This document shows, one piece after another, positions 41,034 to 49,661 of a stretch of DNA of 64,000 bases. Origin of the DNA: Chryseobacterium mucoviscidosis. GTDB lineage: Bacteria; Bacteroidota; Bacteroidia; Flavobacteriales; Weeksellaceae. Numbering within the stretch: the first letter of the stretch is position 1; every line of letters starts with the position of its first letter. Where the stretch lies: the NCBI RefSeq assembly GCF_002177115.1, contig NZ_MVAG01000024.1:1-64000 (forward strand), read 5' to 3'. The translations under genes and the position numbers were made by a program. The notes below the pieces were generated by a model, which was given only the letters and a program-made list of their open reading frames with translations, made no database searches and had not been told where the DNA came from.

Positions 41034-41044
41034 AGATACATTAA

Positions 41045-42109
41045 TTAATTTCCAAATGCTAAAATTACAGCACCTGTAATTAATAAGTTGACCAATGCCA
41101 TTGGAATCAGAGTTTTCCATCCTAAGTGCATTAATTGGTCATATCTGAATCTCGGAAGTGTCCATCTGATCCACATAAAGATCAGAATTCCGATGATGGT
41201 TTTAATTAAAAACGCCACAATACTCAAAATTCCGGCTGTATTTTCTCCCCAGTTCTGAGTAACCCATTCAATTCCGGGATAATTGTAACCTCCGAAGAAT
41301 AAAACAACCATGAAAGCATTCGAAATAAACATATTCACGTATTCACCGAACATGTACAATCCTAATTTCATGGAAGAATACTCCGTAGAATATCCTGTTA
41401 CCAATTCAGATTCACACTCTGGTAAATCGAAAGGGTGTCTGTTGGTTTCTGCCAAAGCTGCTACAATAAATACTAAGAAAGCAATCGGCTGGTAGAAAAT
41501 ATTCCAGTTAAGACCCGAAACCCAAGGAATGAATCCCCACAGTTTTCCGTTTGTCTGGCTTTCCGTAATTTCTTTTAAATCTAAACTTCCTGTCATCATA
41601 ATGATGGAAAGCAAAGCCAAACCCATTGCCAATTCATAAGAAATCATCTGAGAAGAAGCACGGATCGCTCCCAATAATGAATATTTGTTGTTGGAAGCCC
41701 AACCTCCGATCATAATTCCGTAAACTCCGATGGAAGCCATTCCGATGATGAAAAGTACACCGACATCAATGTTTGCCACCTGAAGATCGTAAGAAGTACC
41801 TGCAATATTTAAACTTTTACCCCAAGGAATAACAGCTCCTGTGATTAACGAAATAAACATCACTAAAGCCGGACCCAGTACGAAAAGGAATTTTTCTGCA
41901 TTGGCAGGGGTAAAATCTTCTTTAAAGAAAAACTTTCCACCGTCGGCTAAAGGCTGAAGCAATCCGAAAGGTCCTGATCTGTTGGGACCAATTCTGTCCT
42001 GCATGATAGAAGCTACTTTTCTTTCTGCCCAGGTAGAGTAGGCTGCAATCGTTAACGAAAGCAGGAAAAGCGCAAATACAAGTATAAGTTTAAATGTAAG
42101 TAAATCCAT
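41045..42109 (-). CDS. nuoH: NADH-quinone oxidoreductase subunit H
   Basis: 354 residues with eight membrane helices. It joins the membrane arm to the quinone-reducing peripheral arm. The quinone-site signatures are STWAERKVASIMQDRIGPNRSGPFGLLQPLADGGKFFFKED, ETNRHPFDLPECESELVTGYSTEYSSM and RWTLPRFRYDQLMHLGWK. All the acidic residues of the E-channel region seem present. The gap of 179 bases to nuoG upstream holds no gene and only AT-rich spacer. Confidence 0.97.
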   Translation of the reverse strand: MDLLTFKLILVFALFLLSLTIAAYSTWAERKVASIMQDRIGPNRSGPFGLLQPLADGGKFFFKEDFTPANAEKFLFVLGPALVMFISLITGAVIPWGKSLNIAGTSYDLQVANIDVGVLFIIGMASIGVYGIMIGGWASNNKYSLLGAIRASSQMISYELAMGLALLSIIMMTGSLDLKEITESQTNGKLWGFIPWVSGLNWNIFYQPIAFLVFIVAALAETNRHPFDLPECESELVTGYSTEYSSMKLGLYMFGEYVNMFISNAFMVVLFFGGYNYPGIEWVTQNWGENTAGILSIVAFLIKTIIGILIFMWIRWTLPRFRYDQLMHLGWKTLIPMALVNLLITGAVILAFGN

Positions 42110-42288
42110 TTTTTATTTTAAATGTTTTGAAGATGGGAGCTGGGAGCTGGAAGTTTATCACATCGTGGCATCAACCCTTCATCACATTACCAATTTATTT
42201 TATTTTTTAACGATTTTAAAGTTAAAAGCAGAAGCGGAATATTTTACGGTTATAAACCTCCATCTTCCATCTTCAGACATCCAACTTC

Positions 42289-43287
42289 TTATTTTTCGTC
42301 TTTTTCACTGATTTCCTTTGCCATCGGATTATCTAAAACTCTTAGTTCATCTTTAGGCTTTTCATAGTGGTTCAATGAAATTACTGAGTGTCTGTCGATG
42401 TGTCTCGGACCTTCAATATTCCAGTCAGAAAGCTCTTTTCTATCGAAACGGCAGGTGTCGCAGATAAATTCTTCAACTTCTCCCCACTGGTCTTTTCTTG
42501 CGGTAACTCTCACGATTTCATCACCTTTCATCCAGACTACGGCTTTTCCGGAACATTTATCACATTTGCAGGTAGCATTCATCGGTTTTGTAAACCATAC
42601 TCTGCTTGAAAAACGGGCTGTTCTGTCGGTTAATGCTCCAACCGGACAAACGTCGATGACGTTTCCGATGAAATCATTATCCAAAGCTTTATTTAAGTAG
42701 GTTGAAATTTCAGCGTGATCCCCTCTGAATAAAATTCCGTGTTCTCTTTCTCCGGTTAACTGGTTTGCAGCGAGTACACATCTTGCACAAAGAATACAAC
42801 GGTTCATATTCAGTTTGATGTGCGGACCCAAATCGTCTGCTTCATATGTATTTCTTTCGAACTCCGTTCTGGTTTCAAGATTTCCGTGTTCATACCCTAA
42901 ATCCTGAAGATGACATTCTCCAGCCTGATCGCAGATAGGGCAGTCTAACGGATGGTTTACCAAAAGGAATTCCGTAACTGCTTTTCTTCCTTCCTGAGCT
43001 TTTTCAGAAGTAAGATTTTTTACTTCCATCCCATCCATAACGTTGGTTCTGCAGCTTGCCACCAATTTCGGCATAGGACGCGGATCTGCTTCAGATCCTT
43101 TGGAAACTTCCACAAGGCAGGTTCTGCATCTTCCGCCGCTGGTTTCCAGTTTGCTGTAGTAGCACATTGCAGGAGGTACAGATTTTCCGCCGATTTGTCT
43201 TGCAGCTTCCAGAATAGAAGTACCCGGCAAAACTTCAGTAGTCTGTCCGTCTATCGTTATTTTGAATTTTTTAACCTCTTCGCTCAT
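42289..43287 (-). CDS. nuoG: NADH-quinone oxidoreductase subunit G, short form
   Basis: 332 residues, only the N-terminal part of the classic NuoG (about 800-900 residues in E. coli). It holds the [2Fe-2S] motif PPAMCYYSKLETSGGRCRTCLVEV, the His/Cys [4Fe-4S] motif CPICDQAGECHLQDLGYEHG, and the ferredoxin cluster CILCARCVLAANQLTGE with CPVGALTD further on. CKCDKCSGK begins the residual molybdopterin-type domain, which then stops. The short form is normal for Flavobacteria. It follows the ATPase-TOPRIM cassette by 30 bases. Confidence 0.95.
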   Translation of the reverse strand: MSEEVKKFKITIDGQTTEVLPGTSILEAARQIGGKSVPPAMCYYSKLETSGGRCRTCLVEVSKGSEADPRPMPKLVASCRTNVMDGMEVKNLTSEKAQEGRKAVTEFLLVNHPLDCPICDQAGECHLQDLGYEHGNLETRTEFERNTYEADDLGPHIKLNMNRCILCARCVLAANQLTGEREHGILFRGDHAEISTYLNKALDNDFIGNVIDVCPVGALTDRTARFSSRVWFTKPMNATCKCDKCSGKAVVWMKGDEIVRVTARKDQWGEVEEFICDTCRFDRKELSDWNIEGPRHIDRHSVISLNHYEKPKDELRVLDNPMAKEISEKDEK

Positions 43288-43317
43288 ATTCTATGCTTTT
43301 CGCTTAATAATTAAGCT

Positions 43318-43860
43318 CTATAAATTTTTAAATCTCTCTAAATTAAAATTATAAGTTTCTGTAAGAAGATAATCAATATGAATTTTAAATTCTTTAATAT
43401 GATTGTCAAAATCTGGATAAGTTTGAATAATATGTTTAACCAGATTTTTATACTTACTTTCCTTATCTATCTGTTCACTTTTAGTTTCTTTCTTGAATGA
43501 TTCAAAATCAATATAATCGAATTCAATTAGATCTTTACTCTGAAGTTTTAAAAATTGACAAAGCCAATCTTCAAAGGCTTTAGGACAAAGTGCAAAAATA
43601 AACTGATATTTTGTTTTATCCTTATAAATCTTGAAACTATTTCCTTCTTTAATTTTCTCGAAGCTTTTTAAATTAGGATTAAGCAATAAATCTTTTCTAT
43701 CCTCATCTACAATTCCGATAAGAAATTCTCCTTTTACTCTCTCAAAAGCTTTTATAACTTCATTTTTATTTTTTTCTTTTCGAATGCGTTTTTCATTTTG
43801 TAATAACTTTCCGAAAAAATATTTATCTGCAAAACATTCAACAGCAACAACCCTTTCCAT
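43318..43860 (-). CDS. TOPRIM-like protein, partner of the OLD-type ATPase
   Basis: 180 residues. MERVVAVECFADKYFFGKLL resembles the first TOPRIM motif (E8 and D12 in the VExxxD pattern), and EFLIGIVDEDRKDLL carries the DxD acidic pair (D52, D54) of the second. This is the pattern of the small RloB/DUF4276/DUF4435 nucleases that partner ATPases in RloAB, AbiL and PARIS. The rest is helical and basic. Two bases separate it from the ATPase gene, so they form a pair. I assign it by motifs only. A similarity search would be needed for the family. Codon use is very AT-rich. Confidence 0.6.
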   Translation of the reverse strand: MERVVAVECFADKYFFGKLLQNEKRIRKEKNKNEVIKAFERVKGEFLIGIVDEDRKDLLLNPNLKSFEKIKEGNSFKIYKDKTKYQFIFALCPKAFEDWLCQFLKLQSKDLIEFDYIDFESFKKETKSEQIDKESKYKNLVKHIIQTYPDFDNHIKEFKIHIDYLLTETYNFNLERFKNL

Positions 43861-43862
43861 GA

Positions 43863-44876
43863 TTAATTATTTTCCCAAAGACTGTCGAAGTTGAAAAATA
43901 CGTTCATCCCATATTCATAAACATCATCATTAGTTTCTTTATCTAATTTTTTGACTTCTGTTTTTCCGTCAACATTATTAACAAGATAAATCTGTAAGTT
44001 GTTTCTGCTTTCCTCGTCTCTCAAAAACTCCTGTATTATAAAATCACTGTGAGTAACCATGAAAAACTGGTTATTGTTTTCATTGTACTTTACTTCATTA
44101 GTAAATTCTAAAATATAAGGTTCAAAACAATGAGCTTCTGGTTCTTCAAATAATAAAACTGAATCTTGATTGCTCATAATTGCAGTTTTGTAAAAAATTA
44201 ACCTTTGAAGAGTGTCTGCAATCATATTATAAGAAAGAGAGAATACTGTTCCATCCTCATATTCTTTAAATATTTTTAAATTATTTGAACCTCTTTCAAT
44301 TAATAATTTTAAATTATTTACAGATAAAAATTGATTAACAAAATTTCTTATTTCAGGATTACTTGAAATTACTGTACTAATATTTTCGCCAAAAGGAGAA
44401 ATTAGAAAATTAGAAAATTTTATTATATTATTTTCTATTTTAAAAAAGTACTTTCTAATTTTCAAATCCCTTTTTACAAGGTCTGGAACAGTAGATGTCT
44501 CTTGATGTCCCATAGTCGAAAATTCTTTTAATTTAGTTTTCTCAATAGAGTTATTTTCTAAATGAATTTTTAATCTGTCGTTATTAAAATTGTAAAATGA
44601 AAAAATTTTTTCTTTGTTTAACTTTATTTGTGAACTTTTGCTATAGTCTCCTTCAAAAAAAAGATCACTTAAGTTCTCATATCTTACAAAATTTTTAAGG
44701 TTCTGTGGATTTAAAAGACTAAAAAATAAATCAAATATTCCCACAGCCTCCAAAATATTACTCTTTCCGGCATTCGGCTTTCCTGCAAAAATATTTATTT
44801 TCTTGCAACCGTCTATTTTTAAATCTTTAATTGATTTAAAATTGGAAATTTCAATATTTTGAATGTGTTGATTCAC
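43863..44876 (-). CDS. OLD/ABC-type ATPase of a putative defence pair
   Basis: 337 residues. The N-terminal ISNFKSIKDLKIDGCKKINIFAGKPNAGKSNILEAVG is the classical start of an SMC/ABC-like ATPase, with Walker A GKPNAGKSN at 32-40. A long variable middle precedes SVLLFEEPEAHCFEPYI (Walker B with the catalytic Glu, 241-249) and VTHSDFIIQEFL (H-loop, THSDF at 275-279). This layout is that of AAA_15/AAA_21 ATPases of OLD, AbiL, RloA and AriA. It is much lower in GC than nuo: two sampled lines inside it gave 10 and 15 percent GC by hand. It is cotranscribed with the TOPRIM-like gene. Confidence 0.75.
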   Translation of the reverse strand: MNQHIQNIEISNFKSIKDLKIDGCKKINIFAGKPNAGKSNILEAVGIFDLFFSLLNPQNLKNFVRYENLSDLFFEGDYSKSSQIKLNKEKIFSFYNFNNDRLKIHLENNSIEKTKLKEFSTMGHQETSTVPDLVKRDLKIRKYFFKIENNIIKFSNFLISPFGENISTVISSNPEIRNFVNQFLSVNNLKLLIERGSNNLKIFKEYEDGTVFSLSYNMIADTLQRLIFYKTAIMSNQDSVLLFEEPEAHCFEPYILEFTNEVKYNENNNQFFMVTHSDFIIQEFLRDEESRNNLQIYLVNNVDGKTEVKKLDKETNDDVYEYGMNVFFNFDSLWENN

Positions 44877-44878
44877 TA

Positions 44879-45763
44879 TTAATTATACTTTTTTGTATTA
44901 AATGTATACCCGATTCCGGCGAGAACCTGTCCGAAAACAAAATCCTGTCTGGCTTTATCCGGTTTATTATTTAATGTCGTTTTAATGTCCCACATATTGA
45001 TGTACCCGGCTTTTACTTCTGCTCTCAGCATCCAGTTTTTCCAGAATACAAGGTTAAGACTGGATCTTAAATCGGTTCCCATTCCGGCAACGTGAAAACG
45101 GTCGCTTCTCTCGTTACCAAAAAGTTTTACATTACTTTTCGGAAACATAAACCCGATTCCGGCTCCGTAAGACCATACCAGATCGATGTTTTTTTTATGA
45201 ACCAGATTTTTATATTTTTCAAGCCCGACATTTTCATAATTTAATCCGTCTGTATGCTCAAAAGTAAGGAACTTTTCATCAGCAAGATTTACCTGCCCGT
45301 TCTGTACCATCGCTGCATATTTCGGATCTGAAATATTTCCTGAAAACCCAACCGTCTGATCCTGGTTCATTACATATTTCATGTGATCAATTCCTAAAAC
45401 CAAAGCTAAATTATCTTTAATAAAATAACCAAGTCTGAAATTATATTGGGTCACTGTAAACCAACTTGGATCGAAATAAACAATTCCGAATTTCGTTGGT
45501 CTGTCTTTCGCAGAGACATTATTTAACTGAAAATCATAACCGTTTCCCGAGAAATGAATGTCAGAATTGCTGTAAGCCGCTCTGTTCCATCCGTAGAAAA
45601 CGAAAACCTGACCTTTTTTGCTTAAGGCTAAAGGTTTTTCTTTTTTTTCAGCTTTGTATGGAGTCGCCTCCAGTTTATATTCTTTTTCTTCTAATGTATC
45701 TTTTTTTACCTGTGCGAAAACAAAACCCGACATCATTAGACCTACTGCCAATATTTTTTTCAT
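44879..45763 (-). CDS. Outer-membrane-type beta-barrel protein in the nuo operon
   Basis: 294 residues from the ATG at 45763. A longer frame starts at 45916 but would overlap nuoF by 150 bases, while MKKILAVGLMMSGFVFAQ is a clean signal peptide. The mature part is beta-rich with alternating hydrophobic strands (FVFYGWNRAAYSNSDIHFSG, GYFIKDNLALVLGIDHMKYVMN) and ends with short aromatic strands (GIGYTFNTKKYN), like an outer-membrane barrel. No family is recognised. It lies one base from nuoF and two bases from the ATPase gene. Confidence 0.65.
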   Translation of the reverse strand: MKKILAVGLMMSGFVFAQVKKDTLEEKEYKLEATPYKAEKKEKPLALSKKGQVFVFYGWNRAAYSNSDIHFSGNGYDFQLNNVSAKDRPTKFGIVYFDPSWFTVTQYNFRLGYFIKDNLALVLGIDHMKYVMNQDQTVGFSGNISDPKYAAMVQNGQVNLADEKFLTFEHTDGLNYENVGLEKYKNLVHKKNIDLVWSYGAGIGFMFPKSNVKLFGNERSDRFHVAGMGTDLRSSLNLVFWKNWMLRAEVKAGYINMWDIKTTLNNKPDKARQDFVFGQVLAGIGYTFNTKKYN

Positions 45764-45764
45764 C

Positions 45765-47123
45765 TTAAGCATTCTTCTCAACTGCAGGAATCGGATCTGC
45801 ATAATGTGCCAATCCGTAGTTCTGAGTCTGTGATAACTCAGGGTTTTTAATGTGCCATTCGAATTCATCTCTGAAGTGACGAATAGCCGCTGCAACAGGC
45901 CATGCTGCTGCATCACCTAACGGACAAATTGTGTTTCCTTCGATTTTTCTCTGAATGTCCCAAAGTAAATCGATGTCTTCCATTTTTCCTTCTCCTTTCT
46001 CGATTTTCTTTAAAATCTTGTACATCCATCCCGTTCCTTCACGGCAAGGCGTACATTGTCCGCAACTTTCGTGATTGTAAAATCTCGCTAAAGTCATGGT
46101 ATGTTCTACGATACACTGATCTTCATCCAAAACAATGAATCCTCCTGAACCCATCATGGTTCCGGTAGCAAAACCACCATCAGCCAAAGATTCGTAGTTC
46201 ATGTATCGAGGTTCTCCGTTTACGGTTTTTAATAATAAATTAGCCGGAACAATCGGAACAGAGCTTCCTCCCGGAATACAGGCTTTTAATCTTTTCCCGT
46301 CTTTAATTCCTCCGCAATATTCTTCAGAGTAAATGAATTCTTCAACCGTAATGGTCATGTCGATTTCATACACTCCGGGTTTGTTGATGTTTCCACAGGC
46401 AGAAATCAATTTTGTTCCTGTAGATCTTCCAACTCCTATTTTAGCATATTCAGCTCCTGTAATTTCAATGATCGGAACAACTGCTGCAATAGACTCAACG
46501 TTGTTTACTACCGTTGGTCTTTCCCAAAGTCCTTTTACAGCAGGGAATGGCGGTTTTAGTCTCGGATTCCCTCTTTTACCTTCAAGAGATTCAAGCAATG
46601 CGGTTTCTTCACCGCAGATGTATGCTCCACCTCCTCTCTGAACGTAAATTTCGCAATCGAAACCGGTTCCTAAAATATTTTTACCTAAAAATCCTGCTGC
46701 CTTCGCTTCTTCAATAGCTTCTTCCAGAATATCAGGAATCCATGAGTATTCTCCACGGATGTAGATATAGGAAACATTTGAACCTAAACAGTATGATGAA
46801 ATAAGCATTCCTTCAATCAGTAAGTGAGGAAGAAACTCCATCAGATATCTGTCTTTGAACGTTCCCGGTTCAGATTCGTCGGCATTTACAACAAGGTGTC
46901 TCGGAACACCTTCCGGTTTTGCAAGGAAGCTCCATTTCATTCCTGTTGGGAATCCTGCTCCACCACGTCCACGAAGTCCTGAAGCTTTTACTTCTTCAAG
47001 AATTTCGTCAGGAGTCATTTTTAAGGCTTTTTCAGCAGCTTCATAACCTCCGTTTTTACGGTAGGTTTCAAAGTAGCGGATGCCTTCAATATGTGCGTTT
47101 TTAAGTAAAAGTTTTTTACTCAT
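45765..47123 (-). CDS. nuoF: NADH-quinone oxidoreductase subunit F
   Basis: 452 residues. It binds NADH and FMN and holds cluster N3. The flavin motif GLRGRGGAGFPTGMKW, the NAD-contact segment VVNADESEPGTFKDR, GGAYICGEETALLESLEGK and the [4Fe-4S] motif ESCGQCTPCREG with the final NTICPLGDA are all intact. It accepts electrons from NADH and passes them toward the other clusters. It begins about 100 bases after nuoE and ends one base before the barrel gene. Confidence 0.98.
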   Translation of the reverse strand: MSKKLLLKNAHIEGIRYFETYRKNGGYEAAEKALKMTPDEILEEVKASGLRGRGGAGFPTGMKWSFLAKPEGVPRHLVVNADESEPGTFKDRYLMEFLPHLLIEGMLISSYCLGSNVSYIYIRGEYSWIPDILEEAIEEAKAAGFLGKNILGTGFDCEIYVQRGGGAYICGEETALLESLEGKRGNPRLKPPFPAVKGLWERPTVVNNVESIAAVVPIIEITGAEYAKIGVGRSTGTKLISACGNINKPGVYEIDMTITVEEFIYSEEYCGGIKDGKRLKACIPGGSSVPIVPANLLLKTVNGEPRYMNYESLADGGFATGTMMGSGGFIVLDEDQCIVEHTMTLARFYNHESCGQCTPCREGTGWMYKILKKIEKGEGKMEDIDLLWDIQRKIEGNTICPLGDAAAWPVAAAIRHFRDEFEWHIKNPELSQTQNYGLAHYADPIPAVEKNA

Positions 47124-47225
47124 TGTTATTTGCTTCTTGCAATAGGCTTTTGGCTTCTTGCATTAATTATGATTAAACGTTAAGTGAATAATTTAAAATC
47201 TAAAATGTAGAATTTAAAATTTCTA

Positions 47226-47735
47226 TTAGTCTAAAGCGATCTGTCCTTCTCTGCAAAGATCAAGGATCTCGTCTACTTTTTCTATCGTTAAATTTTCATG
47301 AAAAAATTTCCCTAACTGCATCATCGGAGCATATCCACAAGCTCCCAGACATTCAGCAGGTTTTAAAGTAAACATTCCGTCTTCCGTAGTCTGTCCGTCT
47401 TTAATGTTCAGTTTTGTACGGATATGGTCTAGGATTTTTTCACTTCCCGAAACCATACAAGGTCCGGTTCTGCAAACCTCCAGAACATATTTACCTACCG
47501 GCTTCATGTTGAACATGGTGTAGAAAGTAGCTACTTCATAAACTTCGATAGGTTTGATACTCAATAATTCTGCAACATAATCCATTACCGGAACGTCTAA
47601 CCAGCCTCCGAATTCTTTCTGTGCCAAATGAAGTACAGGAATAAGGGCAGATTTTTGTCTTCCTTCAGGATATCTTGCGATAATTTTGTGTACCTGTGCT
47701 AAACTTTCCGGTTTAAAAGCTATTGTTTCGCTCAT
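47226..47735 (-). CDS. nuoE: NADH-quinone oxidoreductase subunit E
   Basis: 169 residues, thioredoxin-like. The [2Fe-2S] N1a ligands are in CRTGPCMVSG and CLGACGYAPMM. The N-terminal helical part has IIARYPEGRQKSALIPVLHLAQKEFGGW. It forms the NADH dehydrogenase module together with NuoF. Between nuoE and nuoD a tandem repeat of a TTTTAGA-type heptamer lies at about 47744-47772. Confidence 0.97.
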   Translation of the reverse strand: MSETIAFKPESLAQVHKIIARYPEGRQKSALIPVLHLAQKEFGGWLDVPVMDYVAELLSIKPIEVYEVATFYTMFNMKPVGKYVLEVCRTGPCMVSGSEKILDHIRTKLNIKDGQTTEDGMFTLKPAECLGACGYAPMMQLGKFFHENLTIEKVDEILDLCREGQIALD

Positions 47736-47743
47736 ATTTAAAG

Positions 47744-47772
47744 ATTTTAGATTTTAGATTTTAGATTTTAGA
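47744..47772 (+). repeat. Tandem heptamer repeat (TTTTAGA type)
   Basis: Four contiguous units in the nuoE-nuoD spacer. Similar, shorter runs occur in the spacers at 40924 and 50228. Confidence 0.6.
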
Positions 47773-47873
47773 TGAAAATCTTAGTTCTAAAAATCTTATC
47801 AATTTTGATATTAATTTATATTTAAAGAGTTTAGATTAATTTAAAATTTATAATCCAAAATCTATAATTTCTT

Positions 47874-49097
47874 TTATGCGTCCAATTCTCCCGCAATAAT
47901 ATTCATACTACACATCGTAACGATCGCATCTGAAATTACAGAACCTGTAATCATCTCAGGATATGCCTGATAGTAGATGAAACAAGGTCTTCTGAAATGC
48001 AGTCGGTAAGGGCTTCTTCCGCCATCACTCACAAGATAGAAACCTAATTCTCCGTTTCCGCCTTCTACTGCATGATATACTTCTCCTTTCGGTACATCTG
48101 TTTCTCCCATTACAATTTTGAAATGGTAAATCAGTGCTTCCATTTTCTTGTAGACATCTGCCTTTTCAGGAAGATAGAAATCCGGAACATCCGCGTGGAA
48201 TGGTCCTTCAGGAAGGTTTTCGTATGCTTGTTTGATGATTTTGATAGATTCCCAGATTTCCTGCTGACGAACCATGAAACGGTCGTAGGTATCTCCGGAA
48301 GTTCCTACCGGAATGATGAAGTCGAAATCCTGGTAAGAAGAATAAGGCTGCGCAACTCTCACGTCATAATCCACACCGGTTGCACGTAAATTCGGACCTG
48401 TGAAACCATAGCTTAATGCTCTTTCTGCAGAAATAGATCCTGCTCCGATGGTTCTGTCCATAAAGATTCTGTTTCTTTCTAATAATGTACAGAATTCTTT
48501 GAATCTTGGCGGGAACGTTTTAAGGAAATCCTTTAATAACTCATGGAATTTTGGAGTGAAATCTCTTTCAAAACCTCCGATTCTTCCCATATTGGTCGTC
48601 ATTCTCGCACCGCAGATCTGCTCATACATATCATAGATACGTTCTCTTTCGATGAACATATAGGTAAGACCGGTAATTGCTCCGGAGTCCATTCCTGTTA
48701 CACCGTTACAGATCAGGTGATCTCCGATTCTCGCAAGCTCCATTAAAATAACACGCATATAGTCTACACGTTTTGGAACTTCAACGCCGATCAGTTTTTC
48801 AACCGTCATGTGCCAACCTAAATTGTTAATCGGCGCAGAACAGTAATTCATACGGTCGGTAAGGGTAGTGATCTGAGAGTAGTTCCTTCTTTCAGAAATT
48901 TTCTCAAATGCTCTGTGGATATATCCCACAGTCTGCTCTGCATGAAGGATTCTTTCTCCGTCCATCGTTAAGATATTCTGGAAAATACCGTGCGTTGCAG
49001 GGTGGGTAGGTCCTAAATTGAGGGTGTATAACTGTCCGTCAATCTGTTCCTTACTTTCGTATTGGTTGAGTATATTAGATAATGAGTTATCTTTCAT
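47874..49097 (-). CDS. nuoD: NADH-quinone oxidoreductase subunit D
   Basis: 407 residues. It forms part of the quinone pocket and is homologous to the large subunit of [NiFe] hydrogenases. Seen are LGPTHPATHGIFQNILTMDGERI, the GYIHRAFEKI segment, TDRMNYCSAPINNLGWHMTVEKL, and RPCFIYYQAYPEMITG. Separate nuoC and nuoD genes occur here rather than the fused form. Confidence 0.97.
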   Translation of the reverse strand: MKDNSLSNILNQYESKEQIDGQLYTLNLGPTHPATHGIFQNILTMDGERILHAEQTVGYIHRAFEKISERRNYSQITTLTDRMNYCSAPINNLGWHMTVEKLIGVEVPKRVDYMRVILMELARIGDHLICNGVTGMDSGAITGLTYMFIERERIYDMYEQICGARMTTNMGRIGGFERDFTPKFHELLKDFLKTFPPRFKEFCTLLERNRIFMDRTIGAGSISAERALSYGFTGPNLRATGVDYDVRVAQPYSSYQDFDFIIPVGTSGDTYDRFMVRQQEIWESIKIIKQAYENLPEGPFHADVPDFYLPEKADVYKKMEALIYHFKIVMGETDVPKGEVYHAVEGGNGELGFYLVSDGGRSPYRLHFRRPCFIYYQAYPEMITGSVISDAIVTMCSMNIIAGELDA

Positions 49098-49161
49098 AAT
49101 GATTGCTTTTAGCTATTTGCTTCTGGCTATTGGCTCGCTGCCATTGGTGCCATTCGCTTTT

Positions 49162-49656
49162 TTATCTTCCGAACATGCTGTCGTTCTTGTCTGTTCTTGT
49201 TCCGTCTTCCAGACGATATTCTTTCAGCATCGGGTGGTAACCAAGATCTTCCATATTTAAAATAGGTCTAAGATCCGGATGTCCTTTAAATTTGATTCCG
49301 TAGAAATCATACGTTTCTCTTTCCATCCAGTTGGCTCCTGCATATAATTCCACTAAAGAATCTACTTCGATGTTTTCTCTGGACATGAATATTTTCAGAC
49401 GTAATCTGAAGTTCGTCATCATATTGTGCAGGTGATAAACCACGCCGATTTCCTTTTCCGGAAACTCAGGATAATGGATTCCGCATACATCGGTAAGGAA
49501 ATTGATTTCCAGTGATGAATCTTTCAGATAGTGAACGATTTTTTTCAGATCTTCCTTCTTTACTTCAATCGTCAACATGCCATAAGGCTCTGAACTTGCA
49601 ATAACAGACTCCGGAAATTCTCTTGTAATTGCTTCTAATACAAATTCGTTTGTCAT
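49162..49656 (-). CDS. nuoC: NADH-quinone oxidoreductase subunit C
   Basis: 164 residues of the complex I 30-kDa subunit. The signature VYHLHNMMTNFRLRLKIFM and WMERETYDFYGIKFKGHPDLRPILNMEDL is the C-terminal conserved block of NuoC. The N-terminal ferredoxin-like part supports the peripheral arm. It follows nuoB after five bases and precedes nuoD. Confidence 0.96.
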   Translation of the reverse strand: MTNEFVLEAITREFPESVIASSEPYGMLTIEVKKEDLKKIVHYLKDSSLEINFLTDVCGIHYPEFPEKEIGVVYHLHNMMTNFRLRLKIFMSRENIEVDSLVELYAGANWMERETYDFYGIKFKGHPDLRPILNMEDLGYHPMLKEYRLEDGTRTDKNDSMFGR

Positions 49657-49661
49657 TTCCG

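Noticed and set aside
42289..43287. NuoG as a broken gene
   Set aside because: It looks short next to E. coli NuoG, but all cluster motifs are intact and the size is normal for Flavobacteria.
45764..45916. A longer start for the barrel gene overlapping nuoF
   Set aside because: It would overlap nuoF by 150 bases, and the Met at 45763 gives a clean signal peptide.
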